This document shows positions 52,647 through 62,148 of a stretch of 64,000 nucleotides of DNA, piece by piece. The notes beneath the pieces are model-generated. The model was not told the DNA's origin. It did not search any database and saw nothing but the letters and a program-made list of their open reading frames with translations. The DNA is from Guptibacillus spartinae. GTDB taxonomy: Bacteria > Bacillota > Bacilli > Bacillales > Guptibacillaceae. The number at the start of each line of letters is the position of its first letter. Within the stretch, counting starts at the first letter, position 1. The stretch lies in assembly GCF_028610625.1 (NCBI RefSeq), contig NZ_JAQQWU010000016.1, forward strand, positions 1 to 64,000. The letters are read 5' to 3'. The position numbers and the translations under genes are program-made.

Positions 52647-52689
52647 AAAAAAGCGGAAGAAAGGTTTGACCCTTTCTTCCGCCTTTTTA
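52647..52689 (-). terminator. Terminator of the csoR-copA-copZ operon
   Basis: GGCGGAAGAAAGGGT / CCTTTCTTCCGC hairpin followed by TTTTTTAT on the minus strand, directly after copZ. Confidence 0.88.
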
Positions 52690-52690
52690 T

Positions 52691-52900
52691 TTAAACAATA
52701 TCATACCCCTGTTCTTCCACCGCTTCATTCATTTCAGAAATCGAAACGTTAGAAGAGTCGAAGGCTACTTTTGCTGTACCTGCTTTTACATCTACCTCAA
52801 CTTCTGATACACCTTCAAGTTCTTGTAAGGCATTGGTGACTGCTGCTTTACAGTGATCACAGGTCATACCTTCGATTTTTAATGTTGTTTGTTCCATCAT
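52691..52900 (-). CDS. copZ: CopZ copper chaperone
   Basis: A 69-residue single HMA domain with the copper site MTCDHC (about 13-18). It carries Cu(I) to CopA and CsoR. Ribosome site GGGAGG is near the double ATG. It follows copA by 18 nt in one operon; in B. subtilis copZ comes before copA. Confidence 0.95.
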   Translation of the reverse strand: MMEQTTLKIEGMTCDHCKAAVTNALQELEGVSEVEVDVKAGTAKVAFDSSNVSISEMNEAVEEQGYDIV

Positions 52901-52918
52901 GATTCTCCTCCCAATAAA

Positions 52919-55324
52919 TTATAGTTTCACTCGTTTCAAACGAAGAGAATTGGTTACGACCGATACAGAGCTAAAGGCCATAGCAGCTCCGGCAACCCAT
53001 GGGGCTAACAAACCTACAGCTGCAATTGGAATGCCAATTGAATTATAGAATAACGCCCAGAAAAGATTCTGACGAATATTTCGCATTGTTTTACGACTCA
53101 ACTGAACTGCTTTCGGAATATTTTCAAGATCGCCGCTAAGAAGTGTAACATCTGCTGTCTCAATGGCGACATCAGTACCGGTACCAATTGCCATGCCTAT
53201 ATCAGCTGTTGCAAGAGCTGGCGCATCATTAATGCCATCCCCTACCATCGCCACTCGTTTGCCTTCTCCTTGTAACTCTTTCACCTTAGTAGCCTTTTCC
53301 TCAGGAAGCACTTCAGCAAACACTCCGTTTAGATTTACTTGCTGGCCAATAGCTTCAGCCGTGCGTTTGTTATCGCCTGTAATCATATACACATCGATTC
53401 CAAGCGAGCGCATTTCCTCAATAGCGTTTTTAGACGTTTCTTTCACTGTGTCTGCTACAGCAATCATCCCCTGAACCCGACCATCAAAGGCTACAAACAT
53501 TGCTGTCTTTCCCGCATTTTCATATACTGTCATTTGTTCTTCATAATCAGTATAAACGATTTGCTCTCGTTCCATCAGCTTTCGAGTCCCCACTAAAACT
53601 TTGTTTCCATTCACAATTGCATCAATGCCGTGACCAGGAATAGCTTGAAATTGTTCAGCTTCAGTTACAATTATCTTCTGATTTCCACCATACTGAACAA
53701 TCGATCTTGCTAGAGGATGCTCGGATGCCATCTCAGCGGCAACTAGATGCTCGAGCACTGTTGTTTCGTCGTTTTTGAAAGCAACAAAGTCCGTCACTTC
53801 TGGTTTTCCTTTTGTGATCGTACCGGTTTTATCCAGCAAAATGGCATCAATTTTATGAGTGGCTTCTAGAAATTCACCACCTTTAAACAGGATACCTTGC
53901 TCAGCTCCTTTTCCGGTCCCAACCATAATAGACGTTGGTGTAGCTAATCCAAGCGCACATGGACATGCGATTACGAGCACAGCAATTCCCCCTTCAAGCG
54001 CCTGGGGTAAATTGTAGGGATCAACAAGGAAATACCAAATTAAAAACGTCATCGCGGCGATGACTACCACAATAGGTACAAATATGCCTGAAATTACATC
54101 TGCTAAACGTTGGATCGGTGCCTTTGAGCCCTGCGCTTCTTCAACAATTTTAATGATTCCAGCAAGTGCAGTATCTTTCCCTACTTTTTCAGCCCGCATG
54201 GTTAACGTCCCATTTTCATTTATCGTAGAGCCAATCAAACTTGCGCCTACTTCTTTCTCAACAGGAATGGATTCACCTGTAATCATGGACTCATCTACGG
54301 ATGAATTTCCCTTCTCGACGATACCATCTACAGGTATTTTTTCTCCCGGGCGAACAACGATTCGCTCGCCAACCTGTACCTGATCAACAGGTATTTTCAC
54401 TTCAACACCTTTCCGAATAACACTCGCTTCCTTGGCCTTAAGATTTAGTAACTTCGTAATGGCTTGCGTCGTTCTCCCTTTTGCTAGATCTTCAAATAAC
54501 TTTCCAACTAAAATGAGCGTAATCAGAATGGCACTTGTTTCAAAATAAAGGGATGGACTGTACCCAGCCGTTAAATAATCTCGAATGCCTTCAATGACGC
54601 TGTAAAAATAAGCCGCTGAAGTCCCGAGCGCAACCAGAACGTCCATATTTGCACTTTTATTTACTAATGCGCGATAAGCACCAGTATAAAAAGGAGCCCC
54701 TATCACAAATTGAACAGGTGTTGCTAAAAGAAACTGAAACCATGGTTCCATCAGAAGAGGAGGAACCGGGACCGATGCATCGCCAGGTAAATGGGCAAGC
54801 ATCGTTAATAAAAGCGGGAGAGAAAGAAGAGACGAAATCAATAAGCGACGTTTCTTCTTTTTAATTTCCTCATCTTTATGGCTTTTTTGATCTTCACGAT
54901 CTTCTTTAACCACTGCTTCATAACCGAGCTTTTTCACCTTCTGCAGAAGTTCATCCACTGACACTGTTCCTGGCTGGTACTCGACAACGCCAGACTCTGT
55001 TGTTAAGTTAACGGAAGCAAGCTCAACACCCTTCGTACGATTTAAGCCTTTTTCAATTCTTGTCGAGCAAGCTGCACAGGTCATGCCGTGAATATCAAGT
55101 TCTACCTTTTCTTTCCGGACACCATAGCCTAACTTTTCAATTTTCCCTACGATGTCTTCTGTGTTCACTTTATCGTCGTCGTACGAGATCGTTGCTTTTT
55201 CCATCGTTAAATTAACATTTGCTTCGACGCCATCCATTTTATTTAATACCTTCTCAATTCTTGATGAGCAGGACGCACAGGTCATCCCTGTCACATCGAG
55301 TGAGAGTTGTTTTTTCGATTCCAT
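52919..55324 (-). CDS. copA: CopA copper-exporting P1B-type ATPase
   Basis: An 801-residue Cu(I) ATPase with two N-terminal HMA domains (MTCASC with Cys16/Cys19, and MTCAAC near residue 83), TM helices, the CPC site in [13 protein letters not shown], the phosphorylation motif DKTGTITKG, and [16 protein letters not shown]. The ATG at 55324 was chosen: GAGGTG lies 6 nt upstream, and a GTG three codons earlier overlaps this site. It exports excess copper. Confidence 0.96.
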   Translation of the reverse strand: MESKKQLSLDVTGMTCASCSSRIEKVLNKMDGVEANVNLTMEKATISYDDDKVNTEDIVGKIEKLGYGVRKEKVELDIHGMTCAACSTRIEKGLNRTKGVELASVNLTTESGVVEYQPGTVSVDELLQKVKKLGYEAVVKEDREDQKSHKDEEIKKKKRRLLISSLLSLPLLLTMLAHLPGDASVPVPPLLMEPWFQFLLATPVQFVIGAPFYTGAYRALVNKSANMDVLVALGTSAAYFYSVIEGIRDYLTAGYSPSLYFETSAILITLILVGKLFEDLAKGRTTQAITKLLNLKAKEASVIRKGVEVKIPVDQVQVGERIVVRPGEKIPVDGIVEKGNSSVDESMITGESIPVEKEVGASLIGSTINENGTLTMRAEKVGKDTALAGIIKIVEEAQGSKAPIQRLADVISGIFVPIVVVIAAMTFLIWYFLVDPYNLPQALEGGIAVLVIACPCALGLATPTSIMVGTGKGAEQGILFKGGEFLEATHKIDAILLDKTGTITKGKPEVTDFVAFKNDETTVLEHLVAAEMASEHPLARSIVQYGGNQKIIVTEAEQFQAIPGHGIDAIVNGNKVLVGTRKLMEREQIVYTDYEEQMTVYENAGKTAMFVAFDGRVQGMIAVADTVKETSKNAIEEMRSLGIDVYMITGDNKRTAEAIGQQVNLNGVFAEVLPEEKATKVKELQGEGKRVAMVGDGINDAPALATADIGMAIGTGTDVAIETADVTLLSGDLENIPKAVQLSRKTMRNIRQNLFWALFYNSIGIPIAAVGLLAPWVAGAAMAFSSVSVVTNSLRLKRVKL

Positions 55325-55337
55325 CTGGCTCACCTCT

Positions 55338-55664
55338 TTATTTAGAGAACTGCTGAATCACCTTCATTAATTCCTCGATTTGCTCATCTCCATTACCTGC
55401 TTGAACCGAATTAGCAACACATGTTTTCGTGTGACGTTCAAGAAGCGTGTAACCCACTTTTTTTAAGGCAGCCTGAATGGCAGAAAGCTGAATAAGGATA
55501 TCAACGCAATACCGATCATCGCCTACCATCTTCTGAATCCCGCGTATTTGACCTTCGATACGCTTCAAACGGTTCTGAAGCTGCTGCTTCTCTTCATCTG
55601 TTCTCAGTTCAGTTGGCTTTTTGTCCGGCTGTAAAGGGATGTTTAATTCATCAGTCAATACCAT
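55338..55664 (-). CDS. csoR: CsoR copper-sensing repressor
   Basis: A 108-residue CsoR/RcnR protein with the Cu(I) ligands Cys53, His78 and Cys82 ([14 protein letters not shown]). The start is one of a double ATG or the TTG two codons later, since AGAGGAG touches the first ATG; the second ATG is reported. Copper binding would release the operator at 55693-55712 and induce csoR-copA-copZ. Unusually, csoR leads the operon. Confidence 0.93.
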   Translation of the reverse strand: MVLTDELNIPLQPDKKPTELRTDEEKQQLQNRLKRIEGQIRGIQKMVGDDRYCVDILIQLSAIQAALKKVGYTLLERHTKTCVANSVQAGNGDEQIEELMKVIQQFSK

Positions 55665-55690
55665 CATCTCCTCTAATTTAACTTACCACC

Positions 55691-55719
55691 AATATACCCC
55701 CCTTAGGTATTACAGTCAA
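55691..55719 (-). promoter_or_regulatory. csoR promoter with CsoR operator in the spacer
   Basis: TTGACT (55714-55719) and TATATT (55691-55696) are 17 nt apart on the minus strand. The spacer plus -10 contains ATACCTAAGGGGGGTAT (55694-55710), the imperfect GC-centred inverted repeat typical of CsoR operators (TATACCCCC...GGGTAT type). Repressor binding would directly occlude RNA polymerase. Confidence 0.75.
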
Positions 55720-55730
55720 CCAAAACACAT

Positions 55731-55764
55731 TAAAAGAATCCCACATAGTTGAGGGATTCTTTTA
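55731..55764. terminator. Terminator between the deiminase-family gene and csoR
   Basis: AAAAGAATCCC / GGGATTCTTTT with a 10-nt loop; T-rich on the minus strand, serving the 55.8 kb gene. Confidence 0.8.
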
Positions 55765-55794
55765 TGGATATAGAGTGAAATGGCATTTCTTTTT

Positions 55795-56757
55795 TCACAC
55801 TCTTTCAAGCGGTAATGTCATGCAACGAATTCCCCCACCCCCGTTTTCTAACTCATCTACATCGATCTCAATCAGCTTTTTTTTACGGAGAGTGGCATGA
55901 TTCTTAAAGATTGATTTATTTGCTTTCGTACTAATCAGTAAGGTCTCAGGATCTAGATTTAAGAAGTTAATATCTGCAACAGTATGTTTGACCTCTGATG
56001 TCCATTCGACTTCAAATCCATGACGCTCAAGAAAATCTCCCGTCATTTCATATCGAAAAGAATTCTCCGTGACAACCTGTACCGGAAGATAGCTCAAATA
56101 GCTTTTACCTATAAAGACATTCTCGCCTGCTACATTACAATTCATATCAAGATGCATTGTATCAGGACGTCTCGGAAGATCAATGACCCCAATTTCCTGA
56201 AATCCAGCTCTAAAGATACTTTCTTTTAGAGCTTCTATACTTTCAATGCTTGTCCGAATGCCTGAATTAATAAATACTGCATCCTTATTAAGTACCATCG
56301 CATCGCCATATTCAAGCGCCTTCAGGTTATTATTAGCTTCCATACGAAACGTTTTACGATCAAACCATTGTTGAAATAGCCGATGACTTTGAAAATACTC
56401 AGGTCGCCTCATGGAAGTTCCAGCTGCTCCCGGAAGAACTGTGTTCCCAAATACACAAGCAAGATCACGAACAAAAATACGATTGATTAATTTTTCATTT
56501 AGTAAAAGCTCTTCTCGTGATAAATGAACCGAATAATCAATCACTCGAACACCAGCATCCTCCATTGCCCGAATCATTTCTTCATGATTTTCTCGTGCTT
56601 TCTTTTGTTTAACCGCTTTTTCCCACTGCACGTCTTTAGCCGTTTGCTGATCTGGCACATCTAAATGGGAAGGTGAGCAAACAACAACCACTTTTAATTC
56701 TCCATATTCATTCCAACAGTTCGGATGGATGTCCATTCGACTAAACTCCTTTATCAT
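55795..56757 (-). CDS. Arginine deiminase / dimethylargininase-family (amidinohydrolase fold) protein
   Basis: A 320-residue protein of the guanidino-modifying superfamily. The nucleophilic cysteine is Cys312 in ENGGGGIRCMTLPLE, the catalytic His is in PDTMHLDMNCNV, and acidic residues lie around IFVRDLACVFGN. It differs from the classical ArcA (over 400 residues). It may hydrolyse arginine or a modified arginine to citrulline or a related ureido product. The ATG at 56757 follows AAGGAG. It is divergent from an amino acid permease. Confidence 0.8.
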   Translation of the reverse strand: MIKEFSRMDIHPNCWNEYGELKVVVVCSPSHLDVPDQQTAKDVQWEKAVKQKKARENHEEMIRAMEDAGVRVIDYSVHLSREELLLNEKLINRIFVRDLACVFGNTVLPGAAGTSMRRPEYFQSHRLFQQWFDRKTFRMEANNNLKALEYGDAMVLNKDAVFINSGIRTSIESIEALKESIFRAGFQEIGVIDLPRRPDTMHLDMNCNVAGENVFIGKSYLSYLPVQVVTENSFRYEMTGDFLERHGFEVEWTSEVKHTVADINFLNLDPETLLISTKANKSIFKNHATLRKKKLIEIDVDELENGGGGIRCMTLPLERV

Positions 56758-56870
56758 ACATAGTCTCCTTATTTTCTCCCCGTTCAGAGAAAAGATTCGC
56801 CAATTTCCTAAACACACATAAACACTGTCAGCGATTCTCAAACTAAAGAAGATAAGAGGGGGTTGCAAAG

Positions 56871-58181
56871 ATGGGTAAATCGACAAATCACGAAAAGAAA
56901 GTAACATGGTGGCAAATGTCATTCATCGGGGTAGGGTGTATCATAGGGACCGGGTATTTCCTTGGTTCTAGTATCACGATTGAAAAAGCAGGCTATCTCG
57001 TATTATTCGCCTATTTTTTGGCTGCCATTGGGACATGGATTGTTTATGAGGCACTCGCGAAGTTAACTGCCCACCATCCAGAAGAAGGTTCTTTTCGTAC
57101 ATATGCAAAACAAGCGTTTGGACCATGGGCAGGCTTTAGCAATGGTTGGGTTTACTGGTCATCTGAAATGCTCATTATGGGCAGCCAACTAACTGCTCTT
57201 GCGCTATTTGCCCAATTCTGGTTTCCGAAAGTTCCTTTGTGGCTCACAGCCTCCGTATTCGCTTCACTTGGACTTATCGTTATTCTTATCGGTGTTCAAC
57301 TCGTAGAAAAGATGGAAAACGCGTTTGGGATAATGAAGATTGCTGCTATTATCATGTTTCTTGCAATTGGAGCCGCTGCCTTACTTGGATGGCTTGAGCC
57401 AGAGAAAGGTCAGGTTGACATCCACATCACCTCCAAACACTTCTTTTCAGGTAGCACAATGGGACTCTGGGTTGCTCTTGTTTACGCGTTTTATGCGTTT
57501 GGCGGCATTGAAGTGATGGGATTGATGGCAAATGAGCTTGAAGACCCTAAAAATGCCCCTAAAGCTGGAAAGATCATGCTGTTCGTCTTAACCATTCTTT
57601 ATGTTATGTCTTTCTTCGTTGTGTTAAAACTCACTCCAATCAAAAGCATTGATCCGAATGAAAGTCCATTTTTAACAGCTTTAACTCAGTTTGATTTTCC
57701 CTGGGTGCCGCATGTGTTTAATGCGATTCTCATTATTGCTGGTTTTTCCACCATGGTCGCTTCTCTCTATGCTGTCACGACCATGCTTGTAACGCTTGCT
57801 GAAGAAGAGGATGCACCGGCATTTTTTGCAAAAAAAAGCAGGAAGATTCCTCTTCCTGCTTTTGGCCTAACGACTCTAGTCGTCTTACTTTCAATTGTTG
57901 TTGCGCTACTTTTACCAGAAAATATTTTCGAGTATTTAACGACAGCTGCTGGTTTAATGCTTCTCTACAATTGGATGTTCATTCTTTTTTCCTATCGAAA
58001 ACTAACCAAGATGAGGTTTAAAGATCATATAAAAATAGGGGTCGGCGTACTCCTAATCGCTACGGCTATTTCAGGAACGTTATTTGACCGTATGAGCAGG
58101 GCTGGTTTTTTTGTAAGCCTATGCTTTCTACTTCTCATTGCCGTGGCTACCTTTATAAAATGGAAGAGAAAACGCAGTTAA
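56871..58181 (+). CDS. APC-family amino acid permease (YcgH-like)
   Basis: A 436-residue protein with about twelve membrane helices. The substrate loop of TM1 is FIGVGCIIGTGYFLGSS and TM6 has YAFYAFGGIEVMG, as in APC transporters. AGAGGGGG precedes the ATG. It resembles B. subtilis YcgH, next to ycgF and ycgG, the same neighbours as here. Divergent promoters lie in the 113-nt gap to the deiminase-family gene. Confidence 0.85.
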   Translation: MGKSTNHEKKVTWWQMSFIGVGCIIGTGYFLGSSITIEKAGYLVLFAYFLAAIGTWIVYEALAKLTAHHPEEGSFRTYAKQAFGPWAGFSNGWVYWSSEMLIMGSQLTALALFAQFWFPKVPLWLTASVFASLGLIVILIGVQLVEKMENAFGIMKIAAIIMFLAIGAAALLGWLEPEKGQVDIHITSKHFFSGSTMGLWVALVYAFYAFGGIEVMGLMANELEDPKNAPKAGKIMLFVLTILYVMSFFVVLKLTPIKSIDPNESPFLTALTQFDFPWVPHVFNAILIIAGFSTMVASLYAVTTMLVTLAEEEDAPAFFAKKSRKIPLPAFGLTTLVVLLSIVVALLLPENIFEYLTTAAGLMLLYNWMFILFSYRKLTKMRFKDHIKIGVGVLLIATAISGTLFDRMSRAGFFVSLCFLLLIAVATFIKWKRKRS

Positions 58182-58927
58182 GAGCGGATGCTCTTCCACT
58201 TGTTTTTCATCGCATGAAAAGGACATTTGGAAAGCGACGATTCGTCATCTGATAAAAAATATTGTTCCCATTCATAGTTATCTTGCTGTCCGTACCACTT
58301 TAAGGCGGGATGTGCTGGGATCCCATCGTAAGAAACCAATCGCTGTCGAATCGCTTTTTTTAATTTTTGACCAAAAGTTGTTTCCGCATTGATTTCATCA
58401 AAAACCCATCTTGGTTGAAAAGCGATCAGAAAACAAGGAAACTGACGACTCTTTCGAATTTGGTGGGCAGGCGTTGCACAAAACGCAAAGTAGGGTTCTC
58501 CATTAAAACAAAATTCCCATTTAGGATTATGCGGATCTGTAGGGATATCTGCTGGCCAGGGTTCCTCATCAAGTTCATGAACCTTGTTTAAAAGCGACCA
58601 AAAGTAAGATTGATACTGATCAACATCTCCTACCAATGTTCTTGAATCAAAAAAAACAACGAGAGAAGCATATTTACCTGTATCCCTCGCTACTTCACCG
58701 TATTCTTTTAACAAAGTAGCTAACTGAACACTGGCCATACTCTTTGTTGGGTCTTCCACAAATCCAAAGCGTAAATGATCCTGATGAAAGCCCTGCTTAC
58801 CAGGAATGCAGGGATAAGGCTTTTCACCATCCTCTAACATTGCGCCAAACTGAGCATATACGATCCGGTGCCAATCTTCCATTTCTTTTCCATGTTCATC
58901 CATCCACGATTTCGTATATAATTCCAA
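58178..58927 (-). CDS. YqcI/YcgG family protein, predicted heme-dependent guanidine/arginine N-hydroxylase
   Basis: A 249-residue YcgG protein. Conserved features are YPCIPGKQGFHQDHLRFGFVEDP, FFDSRTL, FCFNGEPYFAFCATPAHQIRKSR, and the C-terminal SKCPFH. Characterised members of this Pfam family are heme-dependent N-hydroxylases of arginine-type guanidino groups in guanitoxin and argolaphos biosynthesis; this is recalled, not checked. The start is TTG after AAGGAGG at 8 nt. Its stop overlaps that of the permease (4 nt, convergent). Confidence 0.78.
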   Translation of the reverse strand: MELYTKSWMDEHGKEMEDWHRIVYAQFGAMLEDGEKPYPCIPGKQGFHQDHLRFGFVEDPTKSMASVQLATLLKEYGEVARDTGKYASLVVFFDSRTLVGDVDQYQSYFWSLLNKVHELDEEPWPADIPTDPHNPKWEFCFNGEPYFAFCATPAHQIRKSRQFPCFLIAFQPRWVFDEINAETTFGQKLKKAIRQRLVSYDGIPAHPALKWYGQQDNYEWEQYFLSDDESSLSKCPFHAMKNKWKSIRS

Positions 58928-58990
58928 ACCGAATCCCTCCTTAACACTACACGCGTTATCCTATTAGGAGGGACAAAAAGAGGTGCCAGT

Positions 58991-59620
58991 CTATCCTACG
59001 AACATCTTAACGGCTTGCATACCGAAATAAAGACCAAATCCAATTAACGTCATACCCGATAAGATCGATATTCGCTTCAATATAAGTGCATTCACCCATG
59101 CACGTGCCCCTGCTGCAGCACTCGCCATCGTGAGATCCCAAAACGTGATCCCCAAAAAAATACCTGTACTATAAAGAAATAGCTGAGCTGTCCCAAACAT
59201 ACTAGATGTTTGAGCGAGGATTGAACCATATATGCCAAGCCAGAATAAAATATTCAATGGATTAGAAATGGCGATAAAAAAACCAGTTCGAAATGATTTC
59301 CGGTTTGTTTCATGACGCCCAACCTTCTGTTCAAATCCAAACGAATTAGCCTTTGCGATATTTTCAATTCCTGTGTACGTTAAAACAAAAAAACCGAACA
59401 GCCAAAGAAATGTTTTGATAAACGGCGTGTCAATGACATGAGCAAGTCCAAAATAAATGAGCATCATAAAGACACCATCCGCTACCATTGCCCCAAATCC
59501 TACTAACCAGGCATTCATAAACCCAAATCGTATCCCCCTGTCGAGCTGGGCAGCATTAATTGGCCCCATTGGAGCTGAAAGGGATAGTCCTAACAATATG
59601 TAGCTTACAAAGATACTCAT
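58991..59620 (-). CDS. LysE/RhtB family amino acid exporter (YcgF-like)
   Basis: A 209-residue protein with six membrane helices. LGLSLSAPMGPINAAQLDRGIRFGF and FFIAISNPLNILFWLGIYGS are the LysE-family motifs. Family members export amino acids such as lysine, arginine or homoserine. It is directly upstream of the ycgG-like gene (63 nt), so the two may be co-transcribed. Confidence 0.87.
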   Translation of the reverse strand: MSIFVSYILLGLSLSAPMGPINAAQLDRGIRFGFMNAWLVGFGAMVADGVFMMLIYFGLAHVIDTPFIKTFLWLFGFFVLTYTGIENIAKANSFGFEQKVGRHETNRKSFRTGFFIAISNPLNILFWLGIYGSILAQTSSMFGTAQLFLYSTGIFLGITFWDLTMASAAAGARAWVNALILKRISILSGMTLIGFGLYFGMQAVKMFVG

Positions 59621-59698
59621 ACGCCTCCACCCTTCCTCGTATTCGTATCATTGTATTCGGACATGTTTGTAAGTATTTTATAATTTTACTAACATCGT

Positions 59699-60928
59699 TT
59701 ACTGTTGATCACTTAGACCAGGCAAAATAATTGTAAAACAAGATCCCTGACCCACCTTACTTTCCAATAAAATCCTTCCATTATGGGCTTCTATAATGAA
59801 AGCAGCGATTGAAAGTCCAATGCCATTGCTACCCTGAGCACGAGACCGTGATAGATCGACACGGAAAAAACGCTCAAATATTTTTTCTTGGTGCTCTGGT
59901 GCTATTCCTATTCCTTCGTCTTCAACGGTCAAAATCACCTCTGAGTTTGCTTCTTTTAAAGAGACATAAATATGGCCATTCTGCACATTATATTTATGTG
60001 CATTATCTAACAATAAATAAAGGAGCTGTTGAAGGCGCTCTTCATCCCCTTTTAAATAAACTTCTTCTTTCAAATCACTCGTTAGAGACATCCCGTCCCC
60101 TTCTACTATTCTTGAAAAAGAACGAATGGAACGTGAAACGAGGTTCGTTAAATTTATAACCTTCTTCTCGAATACCAATTTTCCAGAATCAGCTCGGGCA
60201 AGGACGAGCAAGTCATTTACAAGTGAACTCATGCGTCTCACTTCACCTGACAAATCATCCATTGTTTGCTTTGAGAAATCTGAAAGTCGCTCCTTTTCTT
60301 CCTCAAGGATCTCGAAGCCCGCTGATAGAATACTAAGCGGCGTTCTAAGTTCATGCGAAGCGTCATTGACAAACTCACGCTGCCTCTCAGCTGATTTAAT
60401 GACTGGTCTAATCGCTTTACCGGCCATAATAGAAGAGAGCAGAGTAGCGGCAAAAGTAAACAAAATCGTTAGGATGAGAAGAACCATAAAAAGACGATTT
60501 AACACTCTCTTTTGCTCTGTCACATCAATCCCACTATAGACATAACCTACATCTCTTACAGGTTTACCGGCAAACAAGTATTCTCGATTCTCTTGGTCAA
60601 CTTCTTTTGTTTCTAGCATGTTAGGTGTCCAACCATCAATCATTGCCTCAATACCCTCCCCATGCTTCTCAAGTACATTCCCAGAAGTTCCGACAACGGC
60701 AAAGAGGTTATGATCAAAAGGTCTTTCGTGTGGTTCACCCGCTTCATGTATAAGGCGAGATAATGATTCTTCAGAGATCATGTCTACGACCTTTTCTTCC
60801 TGATCACTCATTATTGATCGAGAAACAGTTAGATAAGTCACCACTACAAAGAACAGTAGAAAAAGCATGGTTAAAAAAGCAAAGAACCACATTAATCGTC
60901 GTTTGGTTGTTCTTACCATATCCATCAT
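59699..60928 (-). CDS. Sensor histidine kinase
   Basis: A 409-residue membrane kinase: TM1 (about 12-32), an extracytoplasmic loop (about 33-148), TM2 (about 149-170), HisKA with the phospho-accepting His in FVNDASHELRTPLSILS, and HATPase with NAHKYNVQNG, DEGIGIAP and GIGLSIAAFI. Its start overlaps the response regulator stop by 4 nt. The signal is unknown; the operon context suggests a cell-envelope or redox cue. Confidence 0.92.
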   Translation of the reverse strand: MMDMVRTTKRRLMWFFAFLTMLFLLFFVVVTYLTVSRSIMSDQEEKVVDMISEESLSRLIHEAGEPHERPFDHNLFAVVGTSGNVLEKHGEGIEAMIDGWTPNMLETKEVDQENREYLFAGKPVRDVGYVYSGIDVTEQKRVLNRLFMVLLILTILFTFAATLLSSIMAGKAIRPVIKSAERQREFVNDASHELRTPLSILSAGFEILEEEKERLSDFSKQTMDDLSGEVRRMSSLVNDLLVLARADSGKLVFEKKVINLTNLVSRSIRSFSRIVEGDGMSLTSDLKEEVYLKGDEERLQQLLYLLLDNAHKYNVQNGHIYVSLKEANSEVILTVEDEGIGIAPEHQEKIFERFFRVDLSRSRAQGSNGIGLSIAAFIIEAHNGRILLESKVGQGSCFTIILPGLSDQQ

Positions 60929-61593
60929 CCGATTTGATACCCTACATTTCGAATACTTTGTATCGCTTTGTCAGCTTTTGCATCTTTAAGCTTTTTCCGT
61001 GTTAACTTGACCAGCGCATCAAGATTGTTATTTGACACATCCGCATCGAATCCCCATATACGATCGATAAGTTGTTCTCTTGTAAGCACCCGCCCTGCGT
61101 TTGCCATTAGAAATTCTAGTAACTGATATTCTTTATAGGTCAGTAAAACGTGTTCTTCAAATACCTGTAGAGAGTGAGCAGTTCGATTTAACTCCAAAGA
61201 CCCTACGCGAATAATATCTTCTTGGAAGGTCTTTACTGAGCGCCTTGCAAGCGCTCGAATCCGGGCAAACAACTCATTAAAATCGAATGGCTTTACAACA
61301 TAATCATCCGCTCCAGAATCAAGGCCAACGATCCGATCATCAACGCTATCTCTAGCCGTCAACATGAGAATGGATACACCACAACCTTCTTTTCGAAGTG
61401 CTGTGCATACCTCCTCTCCTGTCAGTTCTGGCATCATCCAATCAAGGATGACAACATCATACACTTCAGCCATCGCATAATCGAGAGCCGATTGGCCATC
61501 CATGACCCAATCCACTTTATGAAATTCTTTCTTTAACTTATGGACGAGAAGACGACCTAGTTTCGCTTCATCTTCTGCAAGTAATAGTTTCAT
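60925..61593 (-). CDS. OmpR-family response regulator
   Basis: A 222-residue regulator with receiver domain (phospho-Asp in VVILDWMMPELTG, acidic pocket EDEAK, Lys in VVKPFDFNEL) and winged helix DNA-binding domain (LTYKEYQLLEFLMANAGRVLTREQL). The ATG at 61593 is preferred by the AAGGATGA site over a TTG two codons upstream. It directly follows the ferric-reductase-like gene and precedes the kinase. Confidence 0.93.
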   Translation of the reverse strand: MKLLLAEDEAKLGRLLVHKLKKEFHKVDWVMDGQSALDYAMAEVYDVVILDWMMPELTGEEVCTALRKEGCGVSILMLTARDSVDDRIVGLDSGADDYVVKPFDFNELFARIRALARRSVKTFQEDIIRVGSLELNRTAHSLQVFEEHVLLTYKEYQLLEFLMANAGRVLTREQLIDRIWGFDADVSNNNLDALVKLTRKKLKDAKADKAIQSIRNVGYQIG

Positions 61594-61599
61594 TCCCAA

Positions 61600-62148
61600 T
61601 CATCCTTCCTGAACCACCGTCCTCTTCTTGAACGCCATACGCATTCTTTTATAAAGGAATGTAGCGGTTATGAGAACTGACGTAGCAACATAAATCATTA
61701 GCACCAGTGAAGATGTAGCGTCAGTGCCAATTAAGACACCGTGAATAAGAGCAAGGAGATAAGCTGGTAATGAAAATAAATGAATCTTTTTCCACACTGA
61801 TCTCCCTACTTTCTTCATCATATCCGAAGAAAGTAAAATGAGAAAGACTCCATAAAAAGCAAGCGTCCCTATTCCATTCAAGACTCGGTGCTCATCAGAC
61901 ATAAATGGTACAAATATTTCATACCACTCGTAGCTAACATACCGATCATATAGTAAGATCACGGCATGAAATACGATTACTAAAAAGCCAAGCCAACCTG
62001 TGGTTTGATGAAAGAAATACAACCGACTTTTCCACTCCTTTTTTAAAGTGAGCGAGCTATGCAAAAGTCCAGCAAATATAGAGAAAAACAACAAAACAAA
62101 CGACGTAAGGCCAGAAGCTCTCGTCCACTCCCACGTTGTCAAGACCAT
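61600..62148 (-). CDS. Ferric-reductase-like transmembrane (heme b) protein
   Basis: A 182-residue membrane protein with five to six helices. Paired histidines in helices (LLHSSLTLKK, FFHQTTGWLG, VFHAVILLY and KKIHLFSLPAYLLALIHGVLIG) resemble the heme-ligating His of ferric reductase / MsrQ (YedZ) domains. It would move electrons across the membrane. The ATG overlaps the apbE end; AAGGAGTGG is the ribosome site. No flavin/NADPH domain is present. Confidence 0.8.
   Translation of the reverse strand: MVLTTWEWTRASGLTSFVLLFFSIFAGLLHSSLTLKKEWKSRLYFFHQTTGWLGFLVIVFHAVILLYDRYVSYEWYEIFVPFMSDEHRVLNGIGTLAFYGVFLILLSSDMMKKVGRSVWKKIHLFSLPAYLLALIHGVLIGTDATSSLVLMIYVATSVLITATFLYKRMRMAFKKRTVVQEG

Noticed and set aside
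58179-58197. Terminator hairpin between permease and ycgG-like genes
   Set aside because: The AAGAGC/GCTCTT stem is short, has no T run and overlaps the ycgG-like 3' end, so it is not a supported terminator.
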